NCBI GenBank assembly: GCA_004794655.1
Contig: SMMW01000601.1
Coordinates: 62,001 to 126,000, forward strand
Length of the DNA: 64,000 nt
Reading direction: 5' to 3'
Source of the DNA: Marisa cornuarietis
Taxonomy: Eukaryota > Mollusca > Gastropoda > Architaenioglossa > Ampullariidae
Within the stretch, counting starts at the first letter, position 1. Each line of letters starts with the position of its first letter. Below, piece by piece: positions 21,101 to 33,062 of the stretch. Under the pieces are notes generated by a model. The model saw nothing but the letters and a program-made list of their open reading frames with translations, was not told the origin of the DNA and ran no database searches. A program made the translations under genes and the position numbers.

Positions 21101-24100
21101 GAGACAATGACATCTGATGTCAAAAGTCGTTGGTTGTACATCATCATCCATCCTCGTCCATCCTCATCACCATTATACCTCGTGGATTCCCCATAGAATT
21201 TCGAGCTCCTGAAAGGTACGAGTCATCTACACTATAGCACTTCTTCTCTAGAAAACAAAATTATAATTTTGTGTGACTGTGAATGACCGGATAATGCTGA
21301 GACCTTGAAGTACCTATAGATATATATATTCATGAAGTACCAATATATCCTTGTAGAGCAGACATACCCTTGAAATACGTACATACTTAAAACGAGTGAA
21401 AAGAATCTCTTCTGTAACAAAATGTTTCACTGCCAAGTCTGCCAGGCTTAAAAATTCATTAGACTGTACACGCTTCCTCTCGACTTTATCTCGGTCCAAC
21501 GAAGAAAACGTCTTCATTGTTGTCTGACGACGTTAGCCTGTGACAATGCGTCCATTCCCACCATGCACCGGTATGTGCGCCTGTATACTTGAGAAAGCGA
21601 AGGCTGTTCACTCAACAAGCCGGCCAACGTATATTAAGTCACATGTGTCACAACGCGACTCGAAATCCTTAATCTTTGGGACAGAAAGGTGTGCTAAATA
21701 ATTTCCATTGTCACAACTTCGACCTTACACATTCCATTTTCGAGAGAATAGGTTGCCTTAAATCACATAATTTATGTCCATGTTTAAATACCAGCTCTCG
21801 TCTCGGGCTGCTTTCCTTTCTCTGCGTGTGGCATCTGTTAAATAGCCTTAGTCGCTGACGGCGTAAACCCTACCACCCCGTCCCATGTTTAAATAGTTAA
21901 AATAGATTTGTTTTCCTTTTGAATTTCTTGGTTCCATTGTCACAGCTTTGACCTTACTCTCCCATTGTCTTCTAAAGTTAGAATAGTTTTGATTCGTTTT
22001 GGGTTGTTTACTTCCCCGCTTAAGGTATCCGGTGTACATACATATTTATCTAGAGAGAGAAAAAAAGATCTGAAAAATGGTGCATCGGTTTTAACAAACA
22101 AGCTCTACTTTTTGTAAGTTTTTGCTGTATGTTGTTATCATGTGTTTAAGTTCAGTGTACAACCTTCCATGGCCTGTTTATTTTTCCTCTAAATTTAGAG
22201 GAAGAAAAGTAACTTGAGAAAAATCCCAGGTCGTGAAAAGTGACCCACCCTTTGGTCCTTATTAACGCTGAGGACAATTATCCAGACACTGTGTGCTCAG
22301 TCACAATGTGCGAGAAACATATCACTGTCCCTTCCAAAAGCCCCCTCGCTTGCTCCGGCACTTTATCTCCAGGCCATGAACCAGCAACAGAGAATTAGCA
22401 GCGAAAGGGAGACAAATGGCGGCAGAAACAAAGGGAGACGACAAGGTCGTGTGAAAATTGGCGCCATGCCTGGCATCCGCATCTACGACTAGGATTATGT
22501 GTGCTTTATCCCACCTCCACCATCGGACCCATCCCTACCCTCCACACACACAGACGTCCATTTTTTCTGACTCTTGGTATGTCATCGTCAGAAACGGTGC
22601 TGTCTCTTTCACCTGTAGAACATTTAGCTGCGTGACACAAGCGGTTTACTGGTTTACACGGTACGGTCTACTGGTTTTACAGGCCACAGTATAGTGGTTT
22701 AAGAAAGTTATAGCCTGTTATCGCTCCCTAGCTACCTGATCAGTCAAACTCATTTCAAATAGTTCATTGAGTGGTTGATTAGCTTCTTGTATGGCTGCTT
22801 AGCTGGGTTGGTTTCTTAGTTAGTAGGAGGGTTGGCAGAGTTCTTTCCCGCTCATTAATTAATGCATTTAGCTGAGCGTCCTCGTGACCTTTTGCGAGGT
22901 TTTGCTTGTGACTATGCTGCGTCTTGTGTTTTTTTTCTTCTTCTTCTTCTTCTTTGGTTTGCATGTCCTTAGCGGAAGGCATTTCGGATCTTGAAAAAAA
23001 AATAACCTCTTGTAAAGAAATATAACATGCAAATTATATAAAAATCACTTGCAGAGATCACATCTGAGATAATCCCAGACCAAAAGAAACTACAATTTGG
23101 CTGATCTTTAAAGGAAATACTCTAACCGCGCAATAGTGGCTAATGACCTCGGAAACGCGCATTCAAGAGACCAGGGACTGTCTTTCTACAAGCTGTGAAC
23201 AAGAGAGAATGCGTGATATTTTTAGTAAGCGGTAAAAAAATAAAGAATAATATCAGGCTAACTCCCCTTCCATCACTTCTCCTGTTGTTCTTTCCCCACC
23301 GCCTCTAACCAACTTTGTTCCTCTCTGCTTCACTGTCTTTTTTTTTTAACCCTTTGGTTATCTCCCCTCACACACTCTTCTGCTCTGCTCGCTTTTCCAC
23401 ACACCACCTCCCTCTCACATCGACTTCCTTCCATGACTGTGTTTTATTTTGAAAGCCTCCAGTTTCTTCCCAGGATTTAGCAATTCATGCGCGTCACTTT
23501 TAAGAACTCGGCCGACTGCCAGGCAGCAAATTCGTCATTTAATTATGCCTATCCTTCAGGCGAATTTCTATTCTTTCTCTGATGTGGCGCCATTTTCTGC
23601 CTAAACAACACTGATTGATCGCTTTCCCATGGACGAATAAATTTCAGCGTTATTTCCATACAGAAGCTTAGGAGGGAAAGGATTCGGGGCTACTGGATTC
23701 CCTGTCGAGTCAAGGGCAGGGTCAGTATTAATCGTGTTGTTCAAGTCCGAATCCGATGATTCCACCAGAATCAGGAGACAAAAAGAATTCAGATGCCCAG
23801 AGAAGGTGACGCGTAAGACGGCGAATATATTTCCTGTCATACAGGTGTCGTTGTTAACACTGCCCTGCTCTTAACGGGCGTCACCAGACGCGAGTTTCCT
23901 TCCCAAATCTCCCCCCCCCCCTCAAAAAATATAATTCCTCTCTTAATAACAATCTTGTTATTCATTAAGTCAAATTGCTCCAGGAAAAACGCTCAAGTGC
24001 CAGAAGGTAAAACTCGCGTCTAAGCTAAGCCCATAGCTCAACATTTTTTAAAATTATTTTTAACTTCCTGGGGTTGTAATATGCGACCATTAATACTTGT

Positions 24101-24960
24101 CTTATTTTGTAACGTGAAAGATAAGCGTGCGTTACTGTGTGACAAAGGTGCTTGCTTGGAAAATATTTCATTTGGTGGTACAGTTATTTCGGAATGAACC
24201 CTCTGTGCATCCTTTTTCTTGTGGACTAAACCTGTATGGAAGTAAGAAACGAAATGGCTTCCATTGATGCCTAGTTTATGACGGACGTGCACAAAACATT
24301 CACCGGATACTGTTATCTCCAGAACAGTGGTCGTTCATCTAGATGTGCTCTTTGCACGGGTCGTTCACAAGCAGATGATGAGAGTGATGTCCCTTCGCCT
24401 TACCGGCTTGAGGGGACTAGCTCTCCGGATTTCTTTGGATTTTGTTATTTGTATAAGCTGATTTTGATTTTCGAGTCCATTGTTTGACATGTCGTCATCC
24501 TAGTGATGTGCTGGACTGTGTTTCTTGATTGTGACATTTTGTTTCACTTCTACGGCTTCTGTTGATCTACTGACTAACAGTCTTTTCTTCCACGCCACCA
24601 TTTTCATCTCAGTCCAGTTTCTTGTTTGTGCAGTCGACAGCGAGAGGAAACATGTGCAATGTGGCTAAATTTTTTGATGATTCGAGGCAGCAAAACTGTG
24701 TACATTTTGTTTGACATGTGGAGGTTTATCCTCGGCATTCTGTTCTTTCTGATGACTTCTCCGATGACAAGCAATTGCAGATCTAAACTCTAAATCTTCG
24801 GCGGTGAAACGTGTCGCCGTTCTCCTCAGACAAATCTGTTCTGCAGTTTTCTTCTGTCGCCAGGAAGTTTTTAAAAACAATTTATGCAGTTATTTTAATT
24901 TCATAGACTCGTTGGATAACGAAGTACCGTATTCTTGAAGTTATTTATCAGATAGCACTA
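17430..24960. other. Gene-poor interval
   Basis: No open frame that I recognise. CpG-rich pockets occur at about 17,750-18,100 and 20,320-20,620 (the second with a CCAAT word at about 20,394). Short CT/CA runs lie at 18,118-18,148 and a TTC run at 22,935-22,953. The remainder is ordinary AT-rich sequence. Confidence 0.5.
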
Positions 24961-24967
24961 CAATTTT

Positions 24968-24968
<1 letters not shown>

Positions 24969-25029
<61 letters not shown>
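24969..25029. repeat. (ATT)n microsatellite
   Basis: About 20 uninterrupted ATT units. A retroposon-like 3' end lies about 110 bp downstream (25,137-25,205). Confidence 0.95.
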
Positions 25030-25030
<1 letters not shown>

Positions 25031-25136
25031 CAGTTTCTATGCGTTATCCCTTTTTCTTTCCTGTCGTCTTGGTTGGTTTCTTCAATTTCTCCCTATCATG
25101 ATTATTGATGTTATAATTAGTATCATTTGTATCAAT

Positions 25137-25205
25137 TGTAAAGCGCCATGCGCCTGCTTTTAGGGCTGGGATCTGGCGCTATAAAAATGACCTTTAATAT
25201 TATAT
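25137..25205 (+). mobile_element. Possible LINE/SINE 3' end
   Basis: GTAAAGCGCC...GGCGCTATAAAAATGACCTTTAATATTA forms the small GCGCC/GGCGC stem and TATAAAA word that often closes invertebrate retroposon 3' ends. No coding sequence is attached, so family and true limits are unknown. Confidence 0.4.
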
Positions 25206-27151
25206 AATATAGATGATAACGTCTGCAAGAAAATGGTTAAGCTTCAGGGTTCTAGCTTGTGCCCCCTATTATAACAGCGTTGCGAGACTCTTTTGACACT
25301 AAATCTGAATGGTTATCAGGCAACGGCAACTGAATTACTCTGTAAGGTTTTCTCCGATTTGATGGTCCCGAAATAATGCTGTACAATAATCAGAATGCAA
25401 TTTTATTTAACGCAAGCCAGTTTTGAATCCGAATTACTTGTTACCAGACAGTATTTTGGGATACAGAAACAAGTAAAGAGCAGGTTCTCTGTTTGCTTAC
25501 AGACGACATAAACATGTTTTTATCTATATTTGGCGACAGGTGTACCGATAATACCTTCTCTACGGGTTTGCCCTGAGTTGATGTGCAAAATTAACACCAA
25601 ACCACCGCAAAGAGATAAGGCAAAGTTAACGATCCTAAACTACTTTAAACGTCAGTCGGTGCTGATTAGATGCACATAAGAAAGAAAGAATTACTTCAGT
25701 AACCAGCAAGGGTCTCTCTCTTATATTATTTTTGTCTGAGTGAAGCTTATATTCTTTTTGTCTGGGTGAGCGAGTGTGTGCATGTATGTGTTTGTAAGTG
25801 CGTGTTCGTGTGCGTGTGCGTATTGGAGGGTGTGGGGGCGCTACGCGTGCGAATTTCTGAAACAAAGAACAGGAAGATCCATGTACCTTAGTTCATCGCA
25901 CATGCTTAAACACAGTAGCGAAATTGTCCGTATAACTAGGTAAATATCATTTAATGACACAAACTGAAATATCTTGACCAGATGAAACACATCCAGTGGT
26001 ACGCAGTCCATTATCCAATGGCACACATCCCATCGTACAGTGGCGTCCAGGTCATTGTCGGTCGTGGGTTGCTAAGTAACGCGTGAACATGTGCTTTTTC
26101 CAGGTGTTTGAGAAGAGTACTATCTTTCGACGTTTGTAGCTCTGTTTATCTCATGTTTGTGCTTCCGACTGATTTTCCCTCACTTCTTTGATTATCGTCC
26201 ATCGCATTGTTTGCTTTGGCAGGTATGTCTGACAGCTCGTTTCCCGGAATTCTGCAATGTGCAGACATGCACTGAGACAATCCTGTCGCTGCTGCGCTGA
26301 AACCAAGACTGAAGCCAGTATTTTTCAAGCACACAAAGAGCAACTCCAATAGTATTCTCTTAGATGTGCTTTAAGCCCCGACAAAAATCTAATCGAAACA
26401 TTTGTCAAATAAATGGTGTGTGTGTAGTATACACACGCAAAATTCTTCTAACAATACTGGAGGTTGTGTCTTCGTCAAATTCTGCTGTTGATATCAAATT
26501 AGAGTCTGTCGGAATTCTAAGGCAGCTAGACCTGTACCTCGTTCTTTGAGAATCTAGGGGAGTCTTGAGTCTGTAATATTTTTTTTTAAGGTTTTAAGGA
26601 CTGCTGATGCTTGACTATTGCACAGAGCGACTGTAACGTAGAGGTTTTAACAGACTTGCCTTACATCCAATGTGGATACCGCATTGTGCAATGAGGTTTG
26701 CAAAATCTGCAGTCCACTAAGGTTAGCAAGCACACTGTGAAAATAGCAAAGACCTGTTTAGTGAATATAGAAAAGAGCTTGCCTTTTACAGCTCTACCTT
26801 TGGCACAGCCATGTGAGGAGAGCACATCTCGTGCCCTGACGGCTCAGGCAGACTGCCCCAGCAGGGCACAGCGCGACCACCACAACGCCACAGGCTCCAT
26901 TCGTGGTGGCGTCGGAAGCAGGGCCATCTGCTAGTGCGCAAATCCACTTGATCCGGGAGCAGTCACTATCAGCGCAATCGAGAGCAAGTATCTGCTGGAC
27001 GCCAGACATTTGGGGGCCTCAGCCCGAGGGTTCAGATATAACTAACGTGACCCGATGGGTTCAGGAGAGTGTTCCACGAACAGATGGAGAGTGAAGCAGC
27101 AGCACTGGGCACTAACCTTTGTGTATGTGTGCTTATGAATAAATTATGTAC

Positions 27152-27198
<47 letters not shown>

Positions 27199-29225
27199 TG
27201 GGTGGGTGTTATAAAATACGAGGAAAATGTTCAACTTTTTTATCAAATAAAAAGTAGTAAAACTCCAAAGATTTTTTGGGTGTACGTGTTTGACTAGTGT
27301 ATAAGTATTTCTGTACATGTAAATGCTCTAAACGCAATGATATTCCGTCTGCTTGCACAGTCCATCATGATTTAAGTGCCAGCCAGTGATCATTAACTAG
27401 CCCTTTTACTCGGTGTTAACCAGATAATTTGTCTCAACAACTCTGCCACCTGTGATGTTATTGTCAATTTTCGATGTGCCACTTCATTTGAGCGAAGCAT
27501 CCGTGTAACAAAATAGTGATGCCACTTATACTATCGATGTCTTTTTCCTAATTTGACAGTTTGATTGTTCATCTTCAGCAAACGTAGTACGACGTTTTGC
27601 GTGAAGGGGGAGGTTTTTTTTTTTAAAAAAGGTACGCGAAGCTCTTGCTCGTTCTCGTTCCCTCCATCTCACACTCCCTGTCTCTGTCGCTTGCTGACTT
27701 ATATTACACTCTCTCAAATTACCACATTGTCTAAACCTACTGTGCGTACACTTACGTCGAAATTTCTTCTGCAAAGTATTTTTTTTCGGATTGGAGCCTA
27801 TTGTAAGATTTAAAGGCGAAGAAAATAAGCATACTCCGGTGAAACGTATACCAGTCAAACATAGTCTATAACCCAACCTCAGATGAAAAGAGTATTCCTT
27901 CCATAATTTAGTGAGGGTCGGACAAACGGTGCGGATCTGCAGAAGTGTCAACCGCCGCCTCTCTCTCTGACACACACACACACACACCCTCTCCAAGAAC
28001 TTGTCCGTGGTCTCACTCTGCTTTACATATAAGATTACTGACACTAATGGACTAATGGACCCAGCGAAATGTAACAAGGGAAAGCAAGGCCAGTTTGCTG
28101 GCTTGTTGCGCGATTTGTTTTAAATGCCCCCTGAGGGTTAAAAATAAACTTTTTCAACTTGGACGTTAGACTTGTAACCGTCAGGGGCATAAGGACGAGA
28201 AGCAGCGACCTTTCTCTTGAACACTGGTAAGGAGACACTCTCAGACGATCGTCTGGCGGCATGGTTTGTTCCTTCTTTTCCCATTGCCTTCTATTTCCCC
28301 TCCCCCTCCCCCGTCCCCACCACCACCCTCTGCAATTCCGTGCTCCGCCACCACCAATTTTTTTTTTTCTTCTAGAGTGCGTTCTTTCAGGGAAGTCGAA
28401 TCCCGGGCACTCGGCTCCAAGCTCCCACAGTCCAACATTCTGCTTTGGAAGCGAACGTTTACTCTCCTCCTCGGTACACCAGAACGCTTTCTTCTCGCTA
28501 ATCCCCCGCCCTTCCCCATTCCCATCTCCTCCCCTTACCCCCGCCAGCGAGAATGAGGCACATGGGCGTCTTTCGGGCATTTCCTCCCGATCAGAACCTC
28601 CTCTCAGCGTCAGTTGCAGCCCCAGACTCGACACAAACAAGCCCCACTAGAGATAACGTAGAGGGAAGATTTGTGCACTTTTGCCAGCGTGCCGATAACG
28701 CCGACCCATTCCCCTGTTTTATTCGCCAATTATTTTGCCGGCGCATCGCCGGGATTAGCACACGGGGAGAGAGAGAGAGAAAAAAAGGAAAGAGCGACAC
28801 CGCGTGCTGACCTCATTCACCAAGGCCTGCGGGTCAGAGGGCAGGAACCTCAGCAAGACTCAGCTGTAAATAGTGCCTCCAAACAATTGGCGGTTCTTTT
28901 GACTTGGGTTGCTGGAGGACGACGCGGTGGGCTTCTTCGGACGATAAGATGGTGGCTCGGCGTGCTGGTTACGTGAGTTGCGCCATCTTTGCTCACCTGC
29001 ACGTGGCCCCCGTCAGCTGCAGCAGGACGCGAACGCCATCGTTTGTCTGACTCCTGGTCCGCCTGCAAGGAGAGGCCGCGATCTGGCGATAGCGCGCACC
29101 CAACCTTATGGGTTGACACCGAATTTTATTGTCAGTCAGGCCCTCGTAAACAAGCAAACTTGGTTGACATAAAAAAATAAATGAATAACGTGAGAAGGAA
29201 GTGCGGGGGTAGGGTGAGGCTGGGT
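25206..29225. other. Gene-poor interval
   Basis: No recognised gene. A (TG)n run lies at 27,154-27,196 and a CA run at about 27,969-27,986. CpG/GC-rich sequence with CCT- and CCC-rich strand bias lies at about 28,230-29,120. Long minus-strand frames there (27,526-28,640) are compositional. Confidence 0.5.
27154..27196. repeat. (TG)n microsatellite
   Basis: About 21 uninterrupted TG units. Confidence 0.95.
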
Positions 29226-29229
29226 ACTG

Positions 29230-29400
29230 GGGTTCTATGCCCAGCCAGCAACTGTGGCTATATCATGGCCACGCAGCCAGCCTTGTAATCCCCCTGTCCT
29301 GCTCATGCTGGGAAAGAGCAGCGTGCCCGAAAGAGCTGAAACTAAGGAACCCAGTCTTCACTGCACTGATTCTCTTCACTAACGCTTCAGAGAAGGACAG
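29230..29400 (-). mobile_element. Old tRNA-derived SINE copy
   Basis: Shares ordered blocks with the intact SINE at 42,744-42,938: CCAGCCAGCAACT(G/A)xGGCTATATCA, then CAGCGTGCCCGA, then GAACCCAGT and CTTCACTG. The tRNA-like head (right side, minus strand) is heavily mutated. Confidence 0.6.
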
Positions 29401-30763
29401 AACCTAGACTCTGAGATCTGCGTGCGTGCGTGCGTGCGTGCGTGTGCATGTGTCACATTTACTTGCACAAAATAACTCCTTAGTTTTCATTACCGCACAC
29501 CCCACCCCCCACTCTTCCCCGAGCTGGTCAACATTCTCGAACAAAGATCCCATAAACATAAAATTTTGCAGCTTAGCCATTAGTAGATGTTGGTCAAGGA
29601 AACTACATGTAATCCTAGAAGACCAAGTTCATGATTTCTTGTGGAGGGCGGATGAGGGATAAAGCACGTGGGAGACAGTCGAACATGGCGTAGTCGCTGC
29701 GATTTACGTGTCTTGAGAAGTGTGCAGAGGGCGCTAGCTGCATGCAAAACGACACAGGGAGAGAAAACAGATGGCCGCTGCTATTTCAGAGAACCGTTCT
29801 ACTCCATCTTTCTAGTCTGGGCGCTGGTGTACATTCCTCCCTCAGATTAACCCACGAAACACTCAGTGACAATACATCCTGCTTGCAACTGCCCTGTTTC
29901 ACGGAAAATAAGTGGACGGAGTGAGTGGGGGGCTGGGAAGTGTGTGTGTGTGTGGAGGCAGGTGGGTGGGTGAAGAAAATAAAGACCGCATTTGTGACGT
30001 CTGAATAATTTGGCATCTTTGGGTTTCATGTCGATCGTCCAGATAAGGTAGGTGCCAGCCTGGCTTATTAAGAGATAGCGTCCATTCTGTGATAGGAGAT
30101 GGAAACCGCAGTCTAAAACTTGTAAAAGAAAAAAATTCTTTTTCCTCTACCGTTAGCGAGTGAATTAATCGCCTCGTTAGTCGAAAATGAATTGGAAACG
30201 GTTTTTTTTGTGTGGATTTTTTTAGTTTAAAATATGGAACACCATGGACACTTGTTCCCCGTTTGTTGCTAGGCAAGATTTTCTTATGAGAGTTTCTGAA
30301 CCAGTGAAACAACGGGGGGGGGGGGAAGAAGAAGTCAAGGTATCCAGAGGTAGCCTTCTCCTTTATCCGCTTTAATTCTCCTCATCCGTCAGGCAGTTTC
30401 GGCCGAGACGCTGCGATGCTGCAAGAGACAGCCCACATCATTTACCGGAGATGGGGTGACGTACCCACACGTCACCATTTTTCCGCCACTTCCATCCTGT
30501 GCCTTGTTCTTCTCCGTGTGTTTAGCTTCGTTTTTCTCTGTGTCACTCTCTTCCGCATGCACTTGTCGTTAGCTCTCTACCTCTCTCTCTCTCTTTCTCT
30601 TTACCCTACACCCATTAGGGGAAAAACTTTCAGAAAAGGGCGTTTAAGCTCGAATGTTACATAACACATTAGCGCACCCCATTTTGTTCATAGGTAACGA
30701 AAAATGAAGTGAACGAGAAATCAGTTGGGGATAAAGATGAGTGGGGCTGTGAGAGTACAAGAA
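29401..30763. other. Gene-poor interval
   Basis: Contains (GCGT) repeats at about 29,421-29,443, a short GT run at 29,941-29,953, a G run at 30,314-30,325 and a CT-rich run at about 30,580-30,602. No coding sequence recognised. Confidence 0.5.
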
Positions 30764-30765
30764 TA

Positions 30766-31005
30766 CAGGGCTAATCAAAACGATGTTGACACTAATACAG
30801 TCTGTGGTATCATCTATTCCCCGTGAAATGTGTGTTCGAGCTTTATATGGTATCTTTACTCGCTGTTTTTTTTTTTTTTTTTTTTGTGAACACGATGAGC
30901 GAACAGGCTCAGACCGTCCTGTAAATCATCTCACACATCTTATGCATCTTTTGTGAATAAAAGGTTTCTACCATTTAAATGGTAGCAGAATTTTGACTAA
31001 CCCTG
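30766..31005. mobile_element. Mariner-type MITE, 240 bp, TA target
   Basis: Bounded by CAGGGCTAATCAAAACG on the left and, inverted, CAGGGTTAGTCAAAATTC on the right, each flanked by TA (30,764-30,765 and 31,006-31,007). This end sequence and the TA duplication are typical of Tc1/mariner elements. There is no transposase frame. It contains a long T run (30,868-30,886) and an 18-bp perfect palindrome, CTACCATTTAAATGGTAG, near the right end. Confidence 0.7.
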
Positions 31006-31007
31006 TA

Positions 31008-32155
31008 TATCACCAAGTAGCTAATTTCAAGACATTGTTTGGTTATTCAAATAATCAAAATAGTGTTTATGACCATGTGACTACTAAAAAAGAATAACAA
31101 TTTGGTCATGAGACAAGAGACCTTTAACCTCTCACTCCCTCATCCCCATAGGATCACAAAGTTTACTTTCGTTTATCTCACCTATTAATACCCACTCTCA
31201 CACTCCTGTAGCCCCCTATTACTCACACTTCCTCGCATGTACCCGATAATACCCACACCCAGAAAAAACAACATATCCTCACTCATGTTTCAGTCCAAGG
31301 ATACGCAAAGACAGGGATGAGCACGATTTTGTCACACACACACACACACCCCATCCCGCGAACGCTTGGCATTACGGCGTCTTTGGCGGCTGGCACGTGA
31401 TCTCTGTGTGTGGATCGTGGCCGCCTTGCTTACGGCAGTCGAAGGTTAAATTGATTAGGGTCAAGGGGCGTGTTTGATCGTAGCGGCGTTGCGTGACCTG
31501 TGCAAGGTCAACCGCTGAGGTCCCCCACCCCTTCCACGTCCTTAGTTTGCAAAAAAACTGTGGAGACGTGGATGGGAGGGTGGTGGTTGGGGTGGGAATG
31601 AAGAGAGAAACATTCGGGCGCACGTGTTTCTTTTTTCGTTCGCGATGTCGTCGGTCCCGTGACTGACAGAAACTGCAGCATTGAGTGCAGCACACAGCTT
31701 CAGTGTCGCAGGTGCGTGACCAGCCCCGGTTTGAGCGTCATCGTGGGACGTGACATACAACTACTGCGAATGAAAATGATCGCCTTGCTTCAAACACTTA
31801 AGATACTCATATTTTCTTCCATACATGCGTCCATTTCTCACTTCGATCTCTTTTCTCTTCTCTCTCTCTCTCTCTCTCGTTTGTTTACATGTGCGTGATA
31901 TATTGATCGATAAGAACTATCTTGTGAATGGTGTTAATTACGTGACGTTACTGTACTTAGTCCTGATATTAGTATTGTTGTATCTTACGTCTTGTCTCTA
32001 AAACTCAGCTGAGGTTTAACGAGTGTTTTATGGACAGGAAACCATAGGGGCAAGCACAGGAAGAAGGGTGCGCCTACAGTGCTGTCGATGTGCGATGTAA
32101 TCAAATGTGGAAGACCATATTCCATATTCTAAACAGTATGGAATTTCCAACCCAA
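31008..32155. other. Gene-poor interval
   Basis: Mixed AT-rich and CpG-containing sequence with a CA run at 31,337-31,350 and a CT run at about 31,855-31,879. No gene recognised. Confidence 0.45.
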
Positions 32156-32159
32156 GACA

Positions 32160-32815
32160 CCGTGAAAGAAAGACCAAAATTAAAAAGAAACAGACAGAAA
32201 CAATCAAAGGAAAGAAAAATAACGACAAAAAAAGTTAGAGGGAAAGAAAGAAGACAACGAAAAATACAGGGGGAAAAAAGGAAAAGGTAGGAAAGAAAAG
32301 AAAGTGGGTAAAAAGTGGGAAAAAAGAAAGAAGTGTAAGAACAAAATAGAAAGGAAAGAAAATAATATAAATAAATAAAGGAAGGAATGAAGAAGATATA
32401 ATGATAGGAAGAAAGACAAAGGTAAAAAAGAAATAAAGGGAAAAACAAAAATTAAATAAAAAAACAAAACAAAGAAGAAAAGAATGAACGAGAACAGAAC
32501 AAAACAAAATGGAAAGAAAAAATAAAGGACAAAAATAAAAAAAGAAATAAAGATAAAATAGCACAATAACAAAAAAGGAAAGGACAATGAAAACAACAAA
32601 AGAAAAAAGCAAAATACCAAATACAAAATAACAAAACAAGGACAAGGACAAAGAAAAAAGAACGAAACTAAGCAGGAAAGAAAAGAAAAGAGAGATGGAT
32701 GGTAAAAGAACAAAAGAAAGAAGGAAAGGAATGAAGAAAGAAAGAAAGAACAATAGAAAGAAAGAAGGAAGCAAAAGCAAAAGAAAGGAAGAAAAAACAG
32801 ACGAGGTGCCATCAG
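32160..32815. repeat. Purine-rich (A/G) low-complexity tract
   Basis: About 650 bases almost without T and with few C on the + strand, built from irregular GAAA, AAAG and GGAAAG words. The long minus-strand frames of Phe, Leu and Ser here result from this composition. Confidence 0.9.
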
Positions 32816-33030
32816 CCTAATGCCGACTGTGCTTTGTGTTCGTAGCCCGCCGAAAGGGAGAATCGATGGCGGATGCAAACAGATTGGTTTGCCACTCAAT
32901 GTCACAGTCTCTGGCACTTTCTAACAACCACTGGATGTGATCCGAATGTGAGATGCAGCAAGGGGCACTGAAGACTATCCTAGAAAGCTCTTGCGGACTG
33001 CCTGGCTAGCCCACAGCCACCACCACAACC

Positions 33031-33062
33031 AGCAGCAGCAGCAGCAGCAGCGGCAGCAGCAG
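33031..33062. repeat. (AGC)n triplet run
   Basis: Ten AGC-type units with one CGG interruption. It could be glutamine- or alanine-coding, but no supported exon surrounds it. Confidence 0.85.

Noticed and set aside
27526..28640. Two minus-strand frames of 183 and 198 codons
   Set aside because: Composition-driven (Arg/Gly/Glu-rich from CT/CCC-rich DNA), no recognisable domain, and they contain CA/CT microsatellites.
32204..32917. 237-codon minus-strand open frame rich in Phe, Leu and Ser, like a membrane protein
   Set aside because: It is the complement of a purine-rich low-complexity tract; overlapping frames look the same and there is no motif or conserved pattern.
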